Origin: Lutraria lutraria
Lineage: Eukaryota > Mollusca > Bivalvia > Venerida > Mactridae
DNA: 64,000 nt
Assembly: GCA_964023205.1 (NCBI GenBank)
Contig: OZ026842.1
Span: 11,687,407-11,751,406 of the forward strand
Direction: 5' to 3'
Shown: in pieces, positions 38,029 to 48,999 of the stretch
Layout: the number at the start of each line of letters is the position of its first letter
Position numbering within the stretch: the first letter of the stretch is position 1
The notes under the pieces: generated by a model
What the model was told of the DNA's origin: nothing
The model's input: the letters and a program-made list of their open reading frames with translations, nothing else
The model's database searches: none
Position numbers and translations under genes: made by a program

Positions 38029-38412
38029 TTGTTCTCAGAATTTGGCTTTAAACAATATCTAGATTTAGTAAAAATTCGTAAATTCACACATACTTTATCT
38101 AAACTACGATTATCATCTCATAGATTAGAAATAGAAACATGACGATGGCATAAACCAAACAAAATTCCAAGATCAGACCGTAAATGTCAATTGTGTAATA
38201 AACTAGAAGACGAATTTCATTTTGTTTTAGAATGTCCATTATACTATGACCTACGGATAACTTTTATTAAACAATACTGTTGGAAAAAAAACAAGTATCC
38301 TAAAATTATTGAATTGGTCTCTTCATTGAATAAAAATACTATTAAAAACTTATCGACATACGTACTAAAAAGTTTTGAAAGAAGAGATAGTTTATACTAC
38401 TTTAACTAACTT
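38029..38412 (+). pseudogene. C-terminal remnant of a non-LTR retrotransposon ORF
   Basis: The plus frame from about 38035 reads like the C-terminal end of LINE endonuclease/reverse-transcriptase polyproteins common in molluscs. It has 'SHRLEIE', then a zinc-binding C-x2-C-type segment (CQLCNKLEDEFHFVLECPLY) and 'YDLR', and ends 'SFERRDSLYYFN'. The expected Cys-Cys-His-Cys arrangement is present. An in-frame TGA at about 38140 and the missing N-terminal domains show it is a dead, 5'-truncated copy. Clade (CR1/L2/RTE-like) cannot be decided from this piece. Confidence 0.75.
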
Positions 38413-38870
38413 TTCTCCACTCACTTATCATTATGTGTACGTCTTTGGAAACAATGTATACCTACAGCTTTTCTCTCATTTTCAACCCTTTTTATTTTTC
38501 TACTTACTTCTTTTTCTACTTTTGTTTCATCCATCAAATAATAAATACATGACTGTTTATTCTATAAAACGTTGTTCATTGCATTAGTTTACTGATTGAA
38601 AATAACACATTAATCAATATACATTTTATACATGTCGTACTGTGTTTTGTTCTTGTACGAACGTTTATATGTTATAAATGTATATACATATTGTTAAAAT
38701 TTAGATGCAATATATACAGTATGTTAAATGTTAAAACAAAGTAATTTATGTATCGTGTGCTATGTATTAACACGTATATATAAAATGTGGTCAAGTTATT
38801 ATATGATGTAGATTCCTAGGCCAAAGCCTATTATCTTGAAATAAACTATGTATATAATATACAAGAGTTA
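38413..38870 (+). mobile_element. 3' UTR of the LINE remnant
   Basis: AT-rich tail that ends CTTGAAATAAACTATG followed by TATATAATATA, a typical LINE 3' terminus with AATAAA. The block CCTAGGCCAAAGCCTATTAT lies just before it. Confidence 0.6.
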
Positions 38871-41389
38871 CAACTTGCGAGCATCAATTTAGTTAAACAC
38901 TACGCAACATTTTCAAAAATCAATCAAATTTCTATTAACTCCATGTAGTGTCTACAAACAGCCTATGTATTAAATAACATACAACCTGCAATCATCGTGT
39001 CTAATTCAAAACAATGGGACAGGTATTTCAACATTTTTTTCATTCACCGTTTATCGTCAATTTAGTTTAGTTGTGTTTATGATTACATTGTTTGAATTGA
39101 ATAAAATGCTTACCGGTGATATGCAGAGTATGTAGATTCTACATTACTTTGGAGAAAGAAAATTGCAGACACCAGTTAACACAATTTCGAGTATTTAAAA
39201 AAAATGATAGCATGATTTGATTCTAGCCACAGACGTCAGCGAGACATGGCAGGTGATTTTCGAGTCTAGTACATGTAGGCCTATATCATTCTTAAATCTA
39301 GAGTCTTCAGAAGCTTGCCGTGTGCCTATAAAATCATACCTACTAGACAAATTCTCTTTGTTGATGTATACGCAAGTATAGATGTCTGGGCGTCATAAAG
39401 ACCAGTAATTCACTTAATTAATGAATCTCGTTAATCTCTGGGTCTTTATTCTGTGGTGGTATTTTACATGTATGTTCCGGATTATGTTTATATATATACT
39501 TGTTCTTAGTTTCTTGTCATGCCCGGATAATGTATTTGTACTTGTTTTCCGTTTCTTGCCATGCGTATTTTACTCGCTTTAATAAAGCCCTTTTACGACA
39601 CATTGTGTTTCTTATTTTATGTTTTACTAGCTTCGCAAACTCTTCCACTTCCCATATTTCCACAGATTGTCCATAAATAACGTTTGGAATTGCTTACGTA
39701 CTACCCACAGCGGACGATATGACTTAATTATAGATATGACATCCAGTTTATCACTCTGGCTGAAGATGATAAACAAATTTCAAGAAAGGTGCATTGTAAT
39801 ATTGGAATTACATGACACCAAAACACTCTATGACCAAAACAATATTATCCCATTCATATGCGTCGACTTCTTTGAAGGCACGATTTCTCAGCAGACGATG
39901 TATGTTATGGGGTCTGAATGGAGCATAAAAAGCATTTTCAAGACTTGATTGTTTGGTTGTTGTCCCACTTTTCGTCCTATTTAAGTGCAGTTTTGTGGAA
40001 GCATATTGCTCTTGGAACACATTGATAATACGTGTGAACGATACGATTGTATTTTGTCACATCATTAAAAAACATGTATGTGACTAATGAGCTTCAGCAG
40101 AGTTTTGTCTTTAAGGTGAACTGAATTTGCATTTGTCACATATCATTTTTTTCAATATAAACGCATCTGTTATGATTTTCTAGGCACACAATGAGGTTCG
40201 GAAGAACTAAATTTTAAGGTGACGTCGTAAGCTAAAAGTCCATCACTCAAATCTCAAGATGCTTTATCTAACAAGAAAGTCATAGAGTGAGTTCTATAGT
40301 TCATCCGTTCCTTCTTTGTTAGTTTATTGCCTGGCGTTTTGTTTTGTCAGTCCGGGAACCTTTTTGCAAGTTCCTTTTTTTGTCACCTTATAGCCCGATG
40401 TTTTGTCTGTCCGATTCACTTTTTCCAGTTCGCGATTCACTAAAACATTCTTTGAAAACATTAAAACATTAATAAGAAGAATGTGTTCTTTTATTTGACA
40501 AGAGCGTATAATATTCTTTGAAAGTGAAATTTTGGAATATCTAAATATTTGTTATTTATTGCCAACAATTGAATACATTATGCTATTAATATTTCAAATA
40601 TAGTGCATCATTGCCTTACGCCAATACAAAATCTTTTAACATAATTATAATTAAATAAACTTGATACAAATTTAGAATAGTTATAGACTTATGATTAATT
40701 CTCAAAATATCCATTAAAGATCGGGTTATTTTAACATAATAAAGAGGAAAACAAAGGGTCACAAAAAGATTGTGTCAAATCAATATCACCAGTTTTCTTC
40801 AAGAAGCGGTGTTACAAGATTTATTGAACGCATCCTCCACAAGTCACATTAACCACTGTAGTTTTATTTTTTTGTAGTGACAAAACAGTGATGCCTCTCA
40901 TCCGCGTTGAAAAATAGTACCACTTGTTTTATAAGTATACATTGAAGACTTGGCAGTTTTGATAAATGTTGGAGATATATTACAGGATTCTGTTGAGTTT
41001 GAAAGCACGGAAAATAGTTCGGCAAATTAAACTGCAAAATTAACAAGTACAATGTATAATAATTAAGTGTTCATCCACACCAAAGTTCATTCATAATATG
41101 TTTACTAAAGTAGTGCCACAATCTACAGAGTTAACATAATGACACAGGATCAGAAGTTCAGTACAGACGGGTATATACATATCAATGTGAGTATGCAAAT
41201 CAAAGCGCTGAATGTTCTGAATTTGTTTGGGTTTTCAGCTAGTAATTTCTCACTGTATGTCATGACTTTTAATTAGAGTGTAGCTTTTCCTTGATAATTG
41301 TGGTTAATTGGCTTAAAGATATACATTTTTCATGACTATATACTCGACCCTCAAATTCTAATTCATAATTAAGCTAACACCCCTGTTGA
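38871..41389. other. Intergenic, no gene seen
   Basis: No recognised repeat. The frame 39667-39948 (plus, 93 codons) has no identifiable domain and is partly shadowed by a minus frame. Confidence 0.4.
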
Positions 41390-41650
41390 GAATTCGTTCA
41401 TGAACTGACGATGTCATTTTACGTTTACGAAGTTTCATGAATTGTTAATAAAAGTTCATCAAAGATTCATCAAAATAATTCAATAATTCATGAACCTAAT
41501 GAAAAACACATTTTTGATAAAGACTGACTAAGGTTAATAAATTAGTTCATGGACATTTGTTCATGAACAAATGTCCAATTTTTAGGTCATGAGTAAATTC
41601 ATGAACAATTCATGAATGAACTGATGAACATTTTGTGAACTGTTCATCAA
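41390..41650. repeat. TTCATGAA palindrome cluster
   Basis: At least eight TTCATGAA or TTCATC motifs within 260 bases. They centre on a 28-bp perfect palindrome at 41551-41578 (TGGACATTTGTTCA and its complement). Possibly the end of a DNA transposon with sub-terminal repeats. No coding capacity. Confidence 0.75.
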
Positions 41651-41659
41651 ATTCTCGAC

Positions 41660-42080
41660 AACGACAGGGCTTTAATTTTTTAAGGATGGTTTTAACACTT
41701 CGTTCCTTGCAGTACTCTCAGTGCTTTGATTATGTAATTTGTCAAGAAATCCAATTATTATTGTTTTTGTCAAGAAACAAAATATTGCTGATGCTGACGT
41801 TAAATCAGAATCAGAATGTGTTGTGTTTATCTAGGAATTAGTTCTTGCTGCTTACGTTCTCGAGTCTAATATTTTTGCTATTGTCCGGAAATCTAATTAA
41901 GTGTGCATGTGCACAATGTTTGACAATAATATTGTTTTCCTCGTCTAATTTTTTTTTGCTTTGTCTCGAAATTAGATTTTGTTGTTATTGACCGGAAACC
42001 AAATTATTATCTGTTTCTTGTTGTTGTTTTTTTCTCTAGGAGTCTGATTATTACATTTGTTCGGGAAGCTAAATTTGTTT
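41660..42080. repeat. Very degenerate tandem repeat
   Basis: Recurrent TGTC(A/C)(A/G)GAAA followed by TCTAATTATTATTG-like phrases at irregular 35-60 base spacing (for example 41740, 41775, 41885, 41962, 41990, 42062). The open frames through it look like repeat translations. Confidence 0.4.
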
Positions 42081-42830
42081 TCTAAGGAGTACAAGCAATA
42101 TAACTTATCGACACATTTATTGTGACTCACCCAAAAAATACAAGATAAAAAATTGTACAATTTCGTGTTTACTGCTTTTATGAAAGTCAAGCATGCGAGA
42201 AAAATATGGATTTATCTGGTAAGAGACATCAGATAATATGAACTCGCTCGAACTAGGAAAAAATCATCTCGTATATCAGAGTAATGGGAACATGGTACCA
42301 AATGTCAAAGAAGCATCGAATCAAGAGAAACAAACACATAATTATGAAAACAGAAAATGGGAGTGTCACTTAGTCGACTGCTAATGTCGTAAACATGTGT
42401 TTCGCATTAAAATTTTGAATAATCATATTTTAGTATTGCCATCAAACATAGCGTTGCCAAAATTATACTTGTCATCATTTCTCAATAACAAACTCAAAAC
42501 ATATTATTAAGAAATGATTCCACTTAAATTGGTCTTACTTGGTGATAAAGTAAGCCTATTTTATGGTGTCATTGTTAATTTGGTGATATCCTGAACTGCC
42601 AAAGACACAAAGGGCCATATGTTTTCGCACTCAACTTAAATGTCAATGGCTAAGTCTCCTAAAGGGTGATGGGTTTTACTGCACAGGCATTGTAAGCAGG
42701 GTTTATTCGGTACATGTTTATGATATTTAATGAGGAAATATATTTCATCAATCATAATAAAGCCATCATCAGTAGATCATGGTTATAGTGAATTCTGGGA
42801 ACCCGAGTATTTGCTTCATTACTATATACG

Positions 42831-43078
42831 GGGGGGGGGGGGGGGGGGGGAGGGGCAGCGATGAAGGGGTAGAGCGTCGGACTCTTAACCCGGAGGTTGT
42901 GGGTTCGTATCACGTCAGTGGCGGAATCTGACCGGAACCTTCACAATCCCTTCCTTAGGCGTGAGTACTGGTCAGAATCCAGGAAGCAGTCATCGAGTGT
43001 AGTAAATATAATTTGTAAGAATTTGCTGTAGAAGCGATGTAAAATAAATAAGTTTAAACTATATTACTGTACATACGT
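42831..43078 (+). mobile_element. Poly-G run and tRNA-Lys-like SINE
   Basis: About 20 G, then a tRNA-like head at 42852-42920: AGGGGTAGAGCGTCGGACTC (A-box region), an ACTCTTAACC anticodon arm with CTT, and GTGGGTTCGTATCACG (B-box). An unrelated body follows and a tail GTAAAATAAATAAG. Not a functional tRNA, because the acceptor stem does not pair and the sequence continues. Confidence 0.7.
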
Positions 43079-43249
43079 CTTTATTTCTGCGAGTGCTACA
43101 TTTGGCGTTTTTAAGATGAATATCACTGAACGAAACAAAGAAAAACGCCAGGACGTCTCTTTTATATAATCGAGTAGTCTTTAACTTTATTTTCTGCAAA
43201 TTCATATGATACTGGTTTAAGTAAAATCTTTTTTTTTATTTATAAGCTT

Positions 43250-43800
43250 AATATCAAAACTTAAATGACCCATGTGATGGGGCCAGTTTTAACCCCTGTG
43301 CCATTATCTGTACAAACTTGGTGGAGGATTATAACACAATAATTCAGAACATAATTAATCTATTGACCTTGCACCATCGAAGAAGAGGATTTAAAAAAAA
43401 TATTTCAACGAGTCAATGTAGAATCAAGTGACCACGGGACAGGGCCGATGTTGCCCCTGGAGTCATGATTTGAACAGTCTTGGTTGAGGTCTACAAAAAA
43501 TGTTTCACAACCAAATATCTATGCTCTAGGACTTATGTCTTCTTACAGGAAGGTTTTTAAACATTATAGATTTGTTTCCTTTTGGTTGCAATGGCGACCA
43601 GGGTGTTGATTCAGAATGGAATTTAAGTTTTTGAACAAAATTGAAAGGGGACCACTCGATGACCATTTCTGCAAAGTTTGGTTGTAATTGACTCAATGCT
43701 TTAAGAGGAGAGATTGTTTGAAGATAAGTTTGACGCCAGACTTCACGACGCACACCGCACAGACACATGACTATCACTGAAGCTCGCACGCTCGTATTTC
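43250..43800. repeat. Diverged interspersed repeat
   Basis: Contains GCCAGTTTTAACCCCTG, AACTTGGTGGAGG, TTCTGCAAAGTTTGGTTGTA and GACGCCAGACTTCACGACGC in the order I associate with a widespread molluscan repeat. Heavily diverged; limits approximate. The minus open frame inside it is not a gene. Confidence 0.45.
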
Positions 43801-45380
43801 ATGAACAATGGATCTAGTTCTAGGTATTTATATGTGAAACAGAATTCATTGTTTATGATACATGAATCGCCACCTCATCGTTTATCCAAAGTATAGAATA
43901 AAGACCCATTGAAGTTCAAGAATAGTTTCATTTTTATGGACTGTAATTTTGACAGGAGGTTTATAAGGGGAGGGTGTCTCGACGCCTTCACACGGATAGT
44001 ATCCGGATAAAAGTGTCAATTATCCGTCTGGCAAAATCTTTGCCCTTAAAAAAAACAATATCATTACTTCAATGTCCTTTTCAAAAACAATGATGTACTT
44101 TCTGTCACCGAATATTTAATACATCATTGAAGTAACGATATATGATTGCTTCGACGTCCATTAAGTGCTATCACAATGCTATGAGTAATGAGCTTCTCCC
44201 TAAAGTGGTAGTAATACAAATATGGTACAGGGTACTAAAATACGTTTTGTTGCAGAACCTACTGGAACTGCACTTCTAAAACATTATGACAAAAAGTCAT
44301 TTTACTAGTCCAACGTAGTTTCAAAATACGTTTTTTTTACACGAACCTAGACGAATCGTATGACTTTTCCAACGCAATCTGTTAAACAAAAACCTCGGCC
44401 ACATCTTATTGCACAGTTTGCAAAAACAAACGTGTTGTCTGCCAGAGTAGCACTTGTATTGTCACCTGCATTGTTCTGGAAAGTCATTAATAACGCGTCA
44501 TGCGATCGGATCTCATTTCATTTTTTTCTTTGACCTTTGCAATGGACTTCACGTAGGGAAGATGTCGATAGCACACGTCTTAAAAATAAATGATTGTGAT
44601 TCTCAAATGACCGTGAACAACATAAACATTAACAATAAACACAGGAACAATTTGATTCCGTTAAAAGTTCAGCTAGTCTTTGTACTGCTGAGAATAAAAC
44701 CGTAGACGATATTTATCATTATTGGTATTGAATTCTCCACTATTATTATGATTTATTCGACTGAGGCGGAACTGTAGATCTTCATACAGTGTACTTGCAC
44801 CAGATATTGTATTATTACAAAAAGCAGCTTTTGGTAGATAACCATCTATAAGTACCTATCAGAGAAATACATATAATAAAAACATTTGGGGACGAATCGT
44901 CCCCCCCCCCCCCCCCTCAAGTATAAGGTACGTAGACGAAGGTTTTATTCACTTTCCAACCCTCATGTTTTGTCAATTAACCGATAAACATGACTGTTTA
45001 TTTTCTCCAGCAAGAGGAATTTCAAAGCATTGGAAATGTGTTAAGAACGTTTCTTTCCCTCAAACAGGCAATTCAGGAATGAAAATAGGCCAGTTAAATA
45101 ATTATCACTATTTTCATTGAGTAGGTACTGTAGAAGACATTAATTGTACACACACTGACAAACAAGAATTTAAATATACCATAATGTCGGAAAAAATTTA
45201 TACACCGAATATTTTATTGTCAGTTCAGCTGTGGGTGTAGGCATCATGCAGCATGTAATTGTTGTAATAAAACATGAGCTGGTAACAAGTTGTGTGACAA
45301 TTAATGTTACAGTAAAGTAAGACATGTAGATATATAAATCATAATAATACATGTATACTACTTCTGGAAAAATATATGCG
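43801..45380. other. Intergenic; poly-C run
   Basis: Nothing recognised except sixteen C at 44901-44916. Open frame 44454-44705 (plus) has no domain. Confidence 0.4.
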
Positions 45381-45643
45381 CAACCGTGGGCGGGTAGTTA
45401 GAGTGTCCGCCTTCAGAGCGGGAGGACAAAGGTTCGAACCCAACTGGTTTAGAATAGATTCAGTTGGTAGGTGACCCACCCGTGAGTTAACTAATGGTTA
45501 CCATAGACTCATCTCAGTCAGACGCCCGGCAAAGGAGAGAAGGGATTCGGGAGTTACTGTGTGCACAAAAGAAATGTGTTTCATAAGCCAACTTGGCTGA
45601 CCCTTTCAATAGGGATGACTCATTAATAAACAAAACCTTTACC
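45381..45643 (+). mobile_element. tRNA-derived SINE
   Basis: Head GTGGGCGGGTAGTTAGAGTG (A-box), CCGCCTTCAGAGCGGG (a paired anticodon arm, loop with CAG) and AAAGGTTCGAACCCAACT (B-box). The body contains GTGACCCACCCGTGAGTTAA. The tail CATTAATAAACAAAACC abuts the MITE at 45649. Confidence 0.8.
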
Positions 45644-45648
45644 TTTAA

Positions 45649-45990
45649 AGGGGCATACCCTACTACTGACAAACATTCTGTGAAAGTGTAAAAATGTGTT
45701 AGATGTATATGTAAAACAATATATAATGGATAATTGCAAGAAGAACTTGGGTCATAAAATGACTAGTTTAGGTACTAGCCGCAAAAATCATAGCTATGAA
45801 TAATAAATCACTTCCACCCAACAATTGTACAACAAATTCTAAAGAGTTTCCGATCTTTTATGGAAACTAATATTTTTTGTGATTTTATTTTTAATTAGAT
45901 GAATTTTTGGCTGAAACTTTCTTCGTCGGCTTTTTTCTTTACAAGCTTCTAATTTATCATCATTTTGCCTTGATTGTAGGGTATGCCCCT
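45649..45990 (+). mobile_element. Complete 342-bp MITE with TTAA target duplication
   Basis: Perfect 15-bp terminal inverted repeats, AGGGGCATACCCTAC and GTAGGGTATGCCCCT. TTAA is duplicated at 45645-45648 and 45991-45994. TTAA targets are typical of piggyBac-type elements, but other superfamilies cannot be excluded. There is no coding capacity. The interrupted copy at 7155-7443 is the reverse complement of its right-hand three quarters. Confidence 0.9.
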
Positions 45991-45994
45991 TTAA

Positions 45995-46465
45995 CAACGC
46001 CTATTAATAACCCAACGTGTGTAGGTGATAATTGTTAAACTAGATAGAAAAATACACAGAAAATATGTATGAAAATGCGCTGAAATTTGCAGTTGCGATG
46101 AACATCAGTATTAAAGAAAATCCTCTGAGACCACTGATTTGTTTTGCCAGGAGTAATATTTTAAAACGTGTATACATACGGTACCAAGTAGACGTTGTAT
46201 TTAAATGTCAGACTATTAGAAGTATTGCTTATTAGACTGAAAAAAAGGAAGACTAATCCGGGAATTTCTTCTTATTTCAACATTTTCTCACAGCCTTTAC
46301 ACGGCCAATATAATCACGTTATAACATTGTTTTGATAATGACTGATTCCACAGGGTCTAGGAAAATCCACAGAACCTGCAGAGAAAATTGAAAAAAATAA
46401 CAACGAAATAATCTGTCCACTTTAAATTTCACTGCCGGGTCTATAGACAAATTACGACAGTAACA
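45995..46465. other. Intergenic, no gene seen
   Basis: No recognised feature. Confidence 0.4.
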
Positions 46466-46489
46466 ATGCTAATTTTGCTTATAAATTCA

Positions 46490-46800
46490 ATCATCAACAA
46501 ACACACACAGGGCTTCGCCCAATCAATGAGTAACAATCAATCACATGGCTCTGCCCAATCAACCAACAGCAATCACAATCACACGCAGGGCTCAGCCCAA
46601 CCAATAATCAACACTCTGCCCAGTCAATTACCACAAGCAGGGCTCAGCCCAATCAATAATCAACACTCTGCCCTGTCAATTACCACAAGCAGGGCTCAGT
46701 CCAATCAATCGTTAACAGTCAACCATATAGCTCCGTCCAATCAGTCGGCAACAGTTCATTACAGGGCTCAGCTCAAAGCTCAACAATTTTTTACAGGGAT
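46490..46800. repeat. Minisatellite with GGGCTCAGCCC core
   Basis: Seven or eight diverged units of about 35-40 bases around CAGGGCTCAGCCCAATCAAT, alternating with ATCAACACTCTGCCCAGTCA. The core is itself a palindrome followed by CCAAT. The 146-codon plus frame (46466-46906), rich in Gln, Ser and Asn, is probably a translation of the repeat. Confidence 0.8.
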
Positions 46801-47282
46801 CCGCTTGATCAATCTACAACAATTACTCCCCTGCCAATCAAATGGCAACAAACACAGAACATTTATATTCGATTTTTTTTCTAATCCATATGATATTCTG
46901 TCATAGAAGTTGCACTTTTAATAACCATTTGAAAAAGCTTAATATGATGATAGCTAACACAACTTGAGACTTCAGGTCAAGATCAACAATTTCATCAAAT
47001 CAACAAACCTTCTTTGGAAATGTTGACAATGACTTGTTGACTTTTTTCATGAAATTGTCTGCGGTTTCGTGTAGGCGAAACCCGAGCGTTACGATAAATA
47101 GTTTAAAATCTAAGTAGGCGGATGGCTGACCGAGTTATGTAAGTCACGTGGGCGAGACACAACGTGATTTAAAACGCACAAGTTTATAATTGTGTGAATG
47201 ATAATAACGACAACAACAATAATAATGATCATATTATTTTTGAATTGTAAAACTGACGCAAACCGTTTTAGAACTCATATAT

Positions 47283-47575
47283 CAGTTAGGAGGTAAATAG
47301 TCCGCTACTTGGGGTACCAGGTATGTAAATAGTCCGCTATTTACCAACGTATTTCCTTCAACTCTGGGTACCAGGTAGGTATAAATAGTCCGTTGCTTAC
47401 AAACTTATTTACTTGGTGGTACCAGATAAGTAATCCGCTCTCACAAACTTCTTCATAGCTACGCGTGGGTACCAGTAAGTTAAGAAGTCCGCCCCACTCG
47501 GGGGTACAGTAGTTAAATAGTCCGAACACATGACCACACAGTTTTTTTTATATCAATTAGGTAAATAGTCCATCC
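47283..47575. repeat. Degenerate ~70-bp tandem repeat
   Basis: Four or five units, each with GTAAATAGTCCGCT-like and GGGTACCAG motifs. GTAAATAGTCC or a close variant is at about 47292, 47325, 47382, 47513 and 47561, and GGTACCAG is at about 47314, 47364, 47413 and 47467. Confidence 0.75.
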
Positions 47576-47842
47576 CAAACTAAGCAAGTGTGTAACGTCA
47601 ATACATATAAATATGCAAAACATTGCCTCCATGTCGAAAGTTAACGGGATTAGACAATCCAAGCAGAAGGAGGGGTCAATTCCCAAGCATGTTACAATAA
47701 TACAAAGCTGGCTTCGTCCCTGCAATGGTATTCTTGTTACATATGTCTGGGGTATAATACAGTATTAACGAAATTCGAGGAAACAGTAAAGGTAACAATC
47801 ATGTATTTTAAACGCACAGACAAGAAGTTGCTTCACCACATA

Positions 47843-47935
47843 CAGTCAAACATTGTGTTAGCAGCCGCCCCCGAATAAAGGCCGAAAAGAGAATTTTTTA
47901 TTAAAAACCGTCATTAATCACTAAGAACAAAATAT
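47843..47935. mobile_element. Truncated MITE, CAGTCAAAC family
   Basis: CAGTCAAACATTGTGTTAGC after TA, then AGCCGCCCCCGAATAAAGGC, matching the left part of the 19053 element. No right end recognised. Confidence 0.55.
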
Positions 47936-48164
47936 GATCAGAATAAAGGATGTGGTGAATGTACATAAGGACGGGTCACCGGAAGTTGGGGACGAAAAGG
48001 AGGTTGGAACGAGTTCCGGGAATGGTGTAAAACATGGTAGGACCCCAGCTGAAGAAGGCCAGTTATCCGCATGTGGCAGTTGATAAGCCAAACCATCGTA
48101 TCATCCCTTGGTGAGGTCAGTGTGTTTTAAAACTTCCCTTGTACAAATAACAGCGATTCCACTG

Positions 48165-48475
48165 ACTGAAATACAAGAAATACCAGGAAAGAAGATAATT
48201 CCCGGAAGGCCTGACAGAAATACCTGGAAGTAGATAATGCCTGAAGGCCTGACAGAAATATCAGGAATGAGGGTAATGCCAGGAAGACCTGATAAAAATA
48301 CCAGGAAGGAAGGTAATGCCTGAAAGGTCTGACAGAAATACCAGGAAGGTAGGTTATACCCTCAATGCCTTACAGAAATATCAGGTAGGAAACAATGCCC
48401 GGAAGACCTGACAGAAATACGAGGAAGGGGTAATGTCATCAAGGCCTGAGAGAAATACCAAGGAGGAAGGTATGT
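48165..48475. repeat. ~40-bp tandem repeat
   Basis: Seven units of 38-42 bases around CCTGACAGAAATACCAGGAA followed by GGTAATGCC. It grades directly into the 18-bp array, with which it shares AATGCC and CCAG words, so one may derive from the other. Confidence 0.8.
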
Positions 48476-48479
48476 AGGT

Positions 48480-48995
48480 GAGGATGTTTTGAGGAAAATG
48501 CCAGAGGGGAGGGAAATGACAGGGAGGAGTGAAACGACAGGAAGGAGGGAAATGCCAGAGAAGAGGGAAATGCCGACGAGGAGGAAATGCCAGGGTGGAC
48601 AGAAATACCAGGGAGGAGGGAAATGCCATGGAGGAAGGTATGTTGGTGTGGAGGTGTTGAGGGAAATACCAGAGAGAAGGGAAATGCCGGAGAGGAGGAG
48701 ATGCCCAGAGAGGAGGGAAATGCCAGAGAGAAGGGAAATGCCGGAGAGGAGGGAAATGCCAGAGAGGATGGAAATGCCAGAGAGATGGGAAATGCCAGAG
48801 TAAAGGGAAATACCGGAGAGGAGGGAAATGCCGTAGAGGAGGGAAATGCCAGAGAGAAGGGAAATGCCGGAGAGGAGGGAAATGCCAGAGATGAGGGAAA
48901 TGCCCAGAGGAGGGAAATGTCGGAGAGGAGGGAAATGCCGGAGAGGAGGGAAATGCTAGGGTGGAGGGGAATGCCAGGGTAGAGGGAATCGTTAT
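48480..48995. repeat. 18-bp minisatellite, about 28 units
   Basis: The unit GAGGAGGGAAATGCCAGA is 18 bases, so it is open in several frames on both strands: hexapeptides of the FPPLRH/FPSLWH type on minus (to 205 codons) and RREMPE type on plus. Strong purine/pyrimidine strand asymmetry. No splice sites or conserved flanks support coding. Confidence 0.9.
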
Positions 48996-48999
48996 CATT

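Noticed and set aside
42852..42925. tRNA-Lys gene
   Set aside because: A and B boxes and anticodon arm are present, but the acceptor stem does not close and a SINE body follows.
45385..45455. tRNA gene
   Set aside because: Good A and B boxes, but no 7-bp acceptor stem; it continues into a SINE body with an A-rich tail.
46466..46906. 146-codon Gln/Ser/Asn-rich frame
   Set aside because: Coincides with a degenerate minisatellite.
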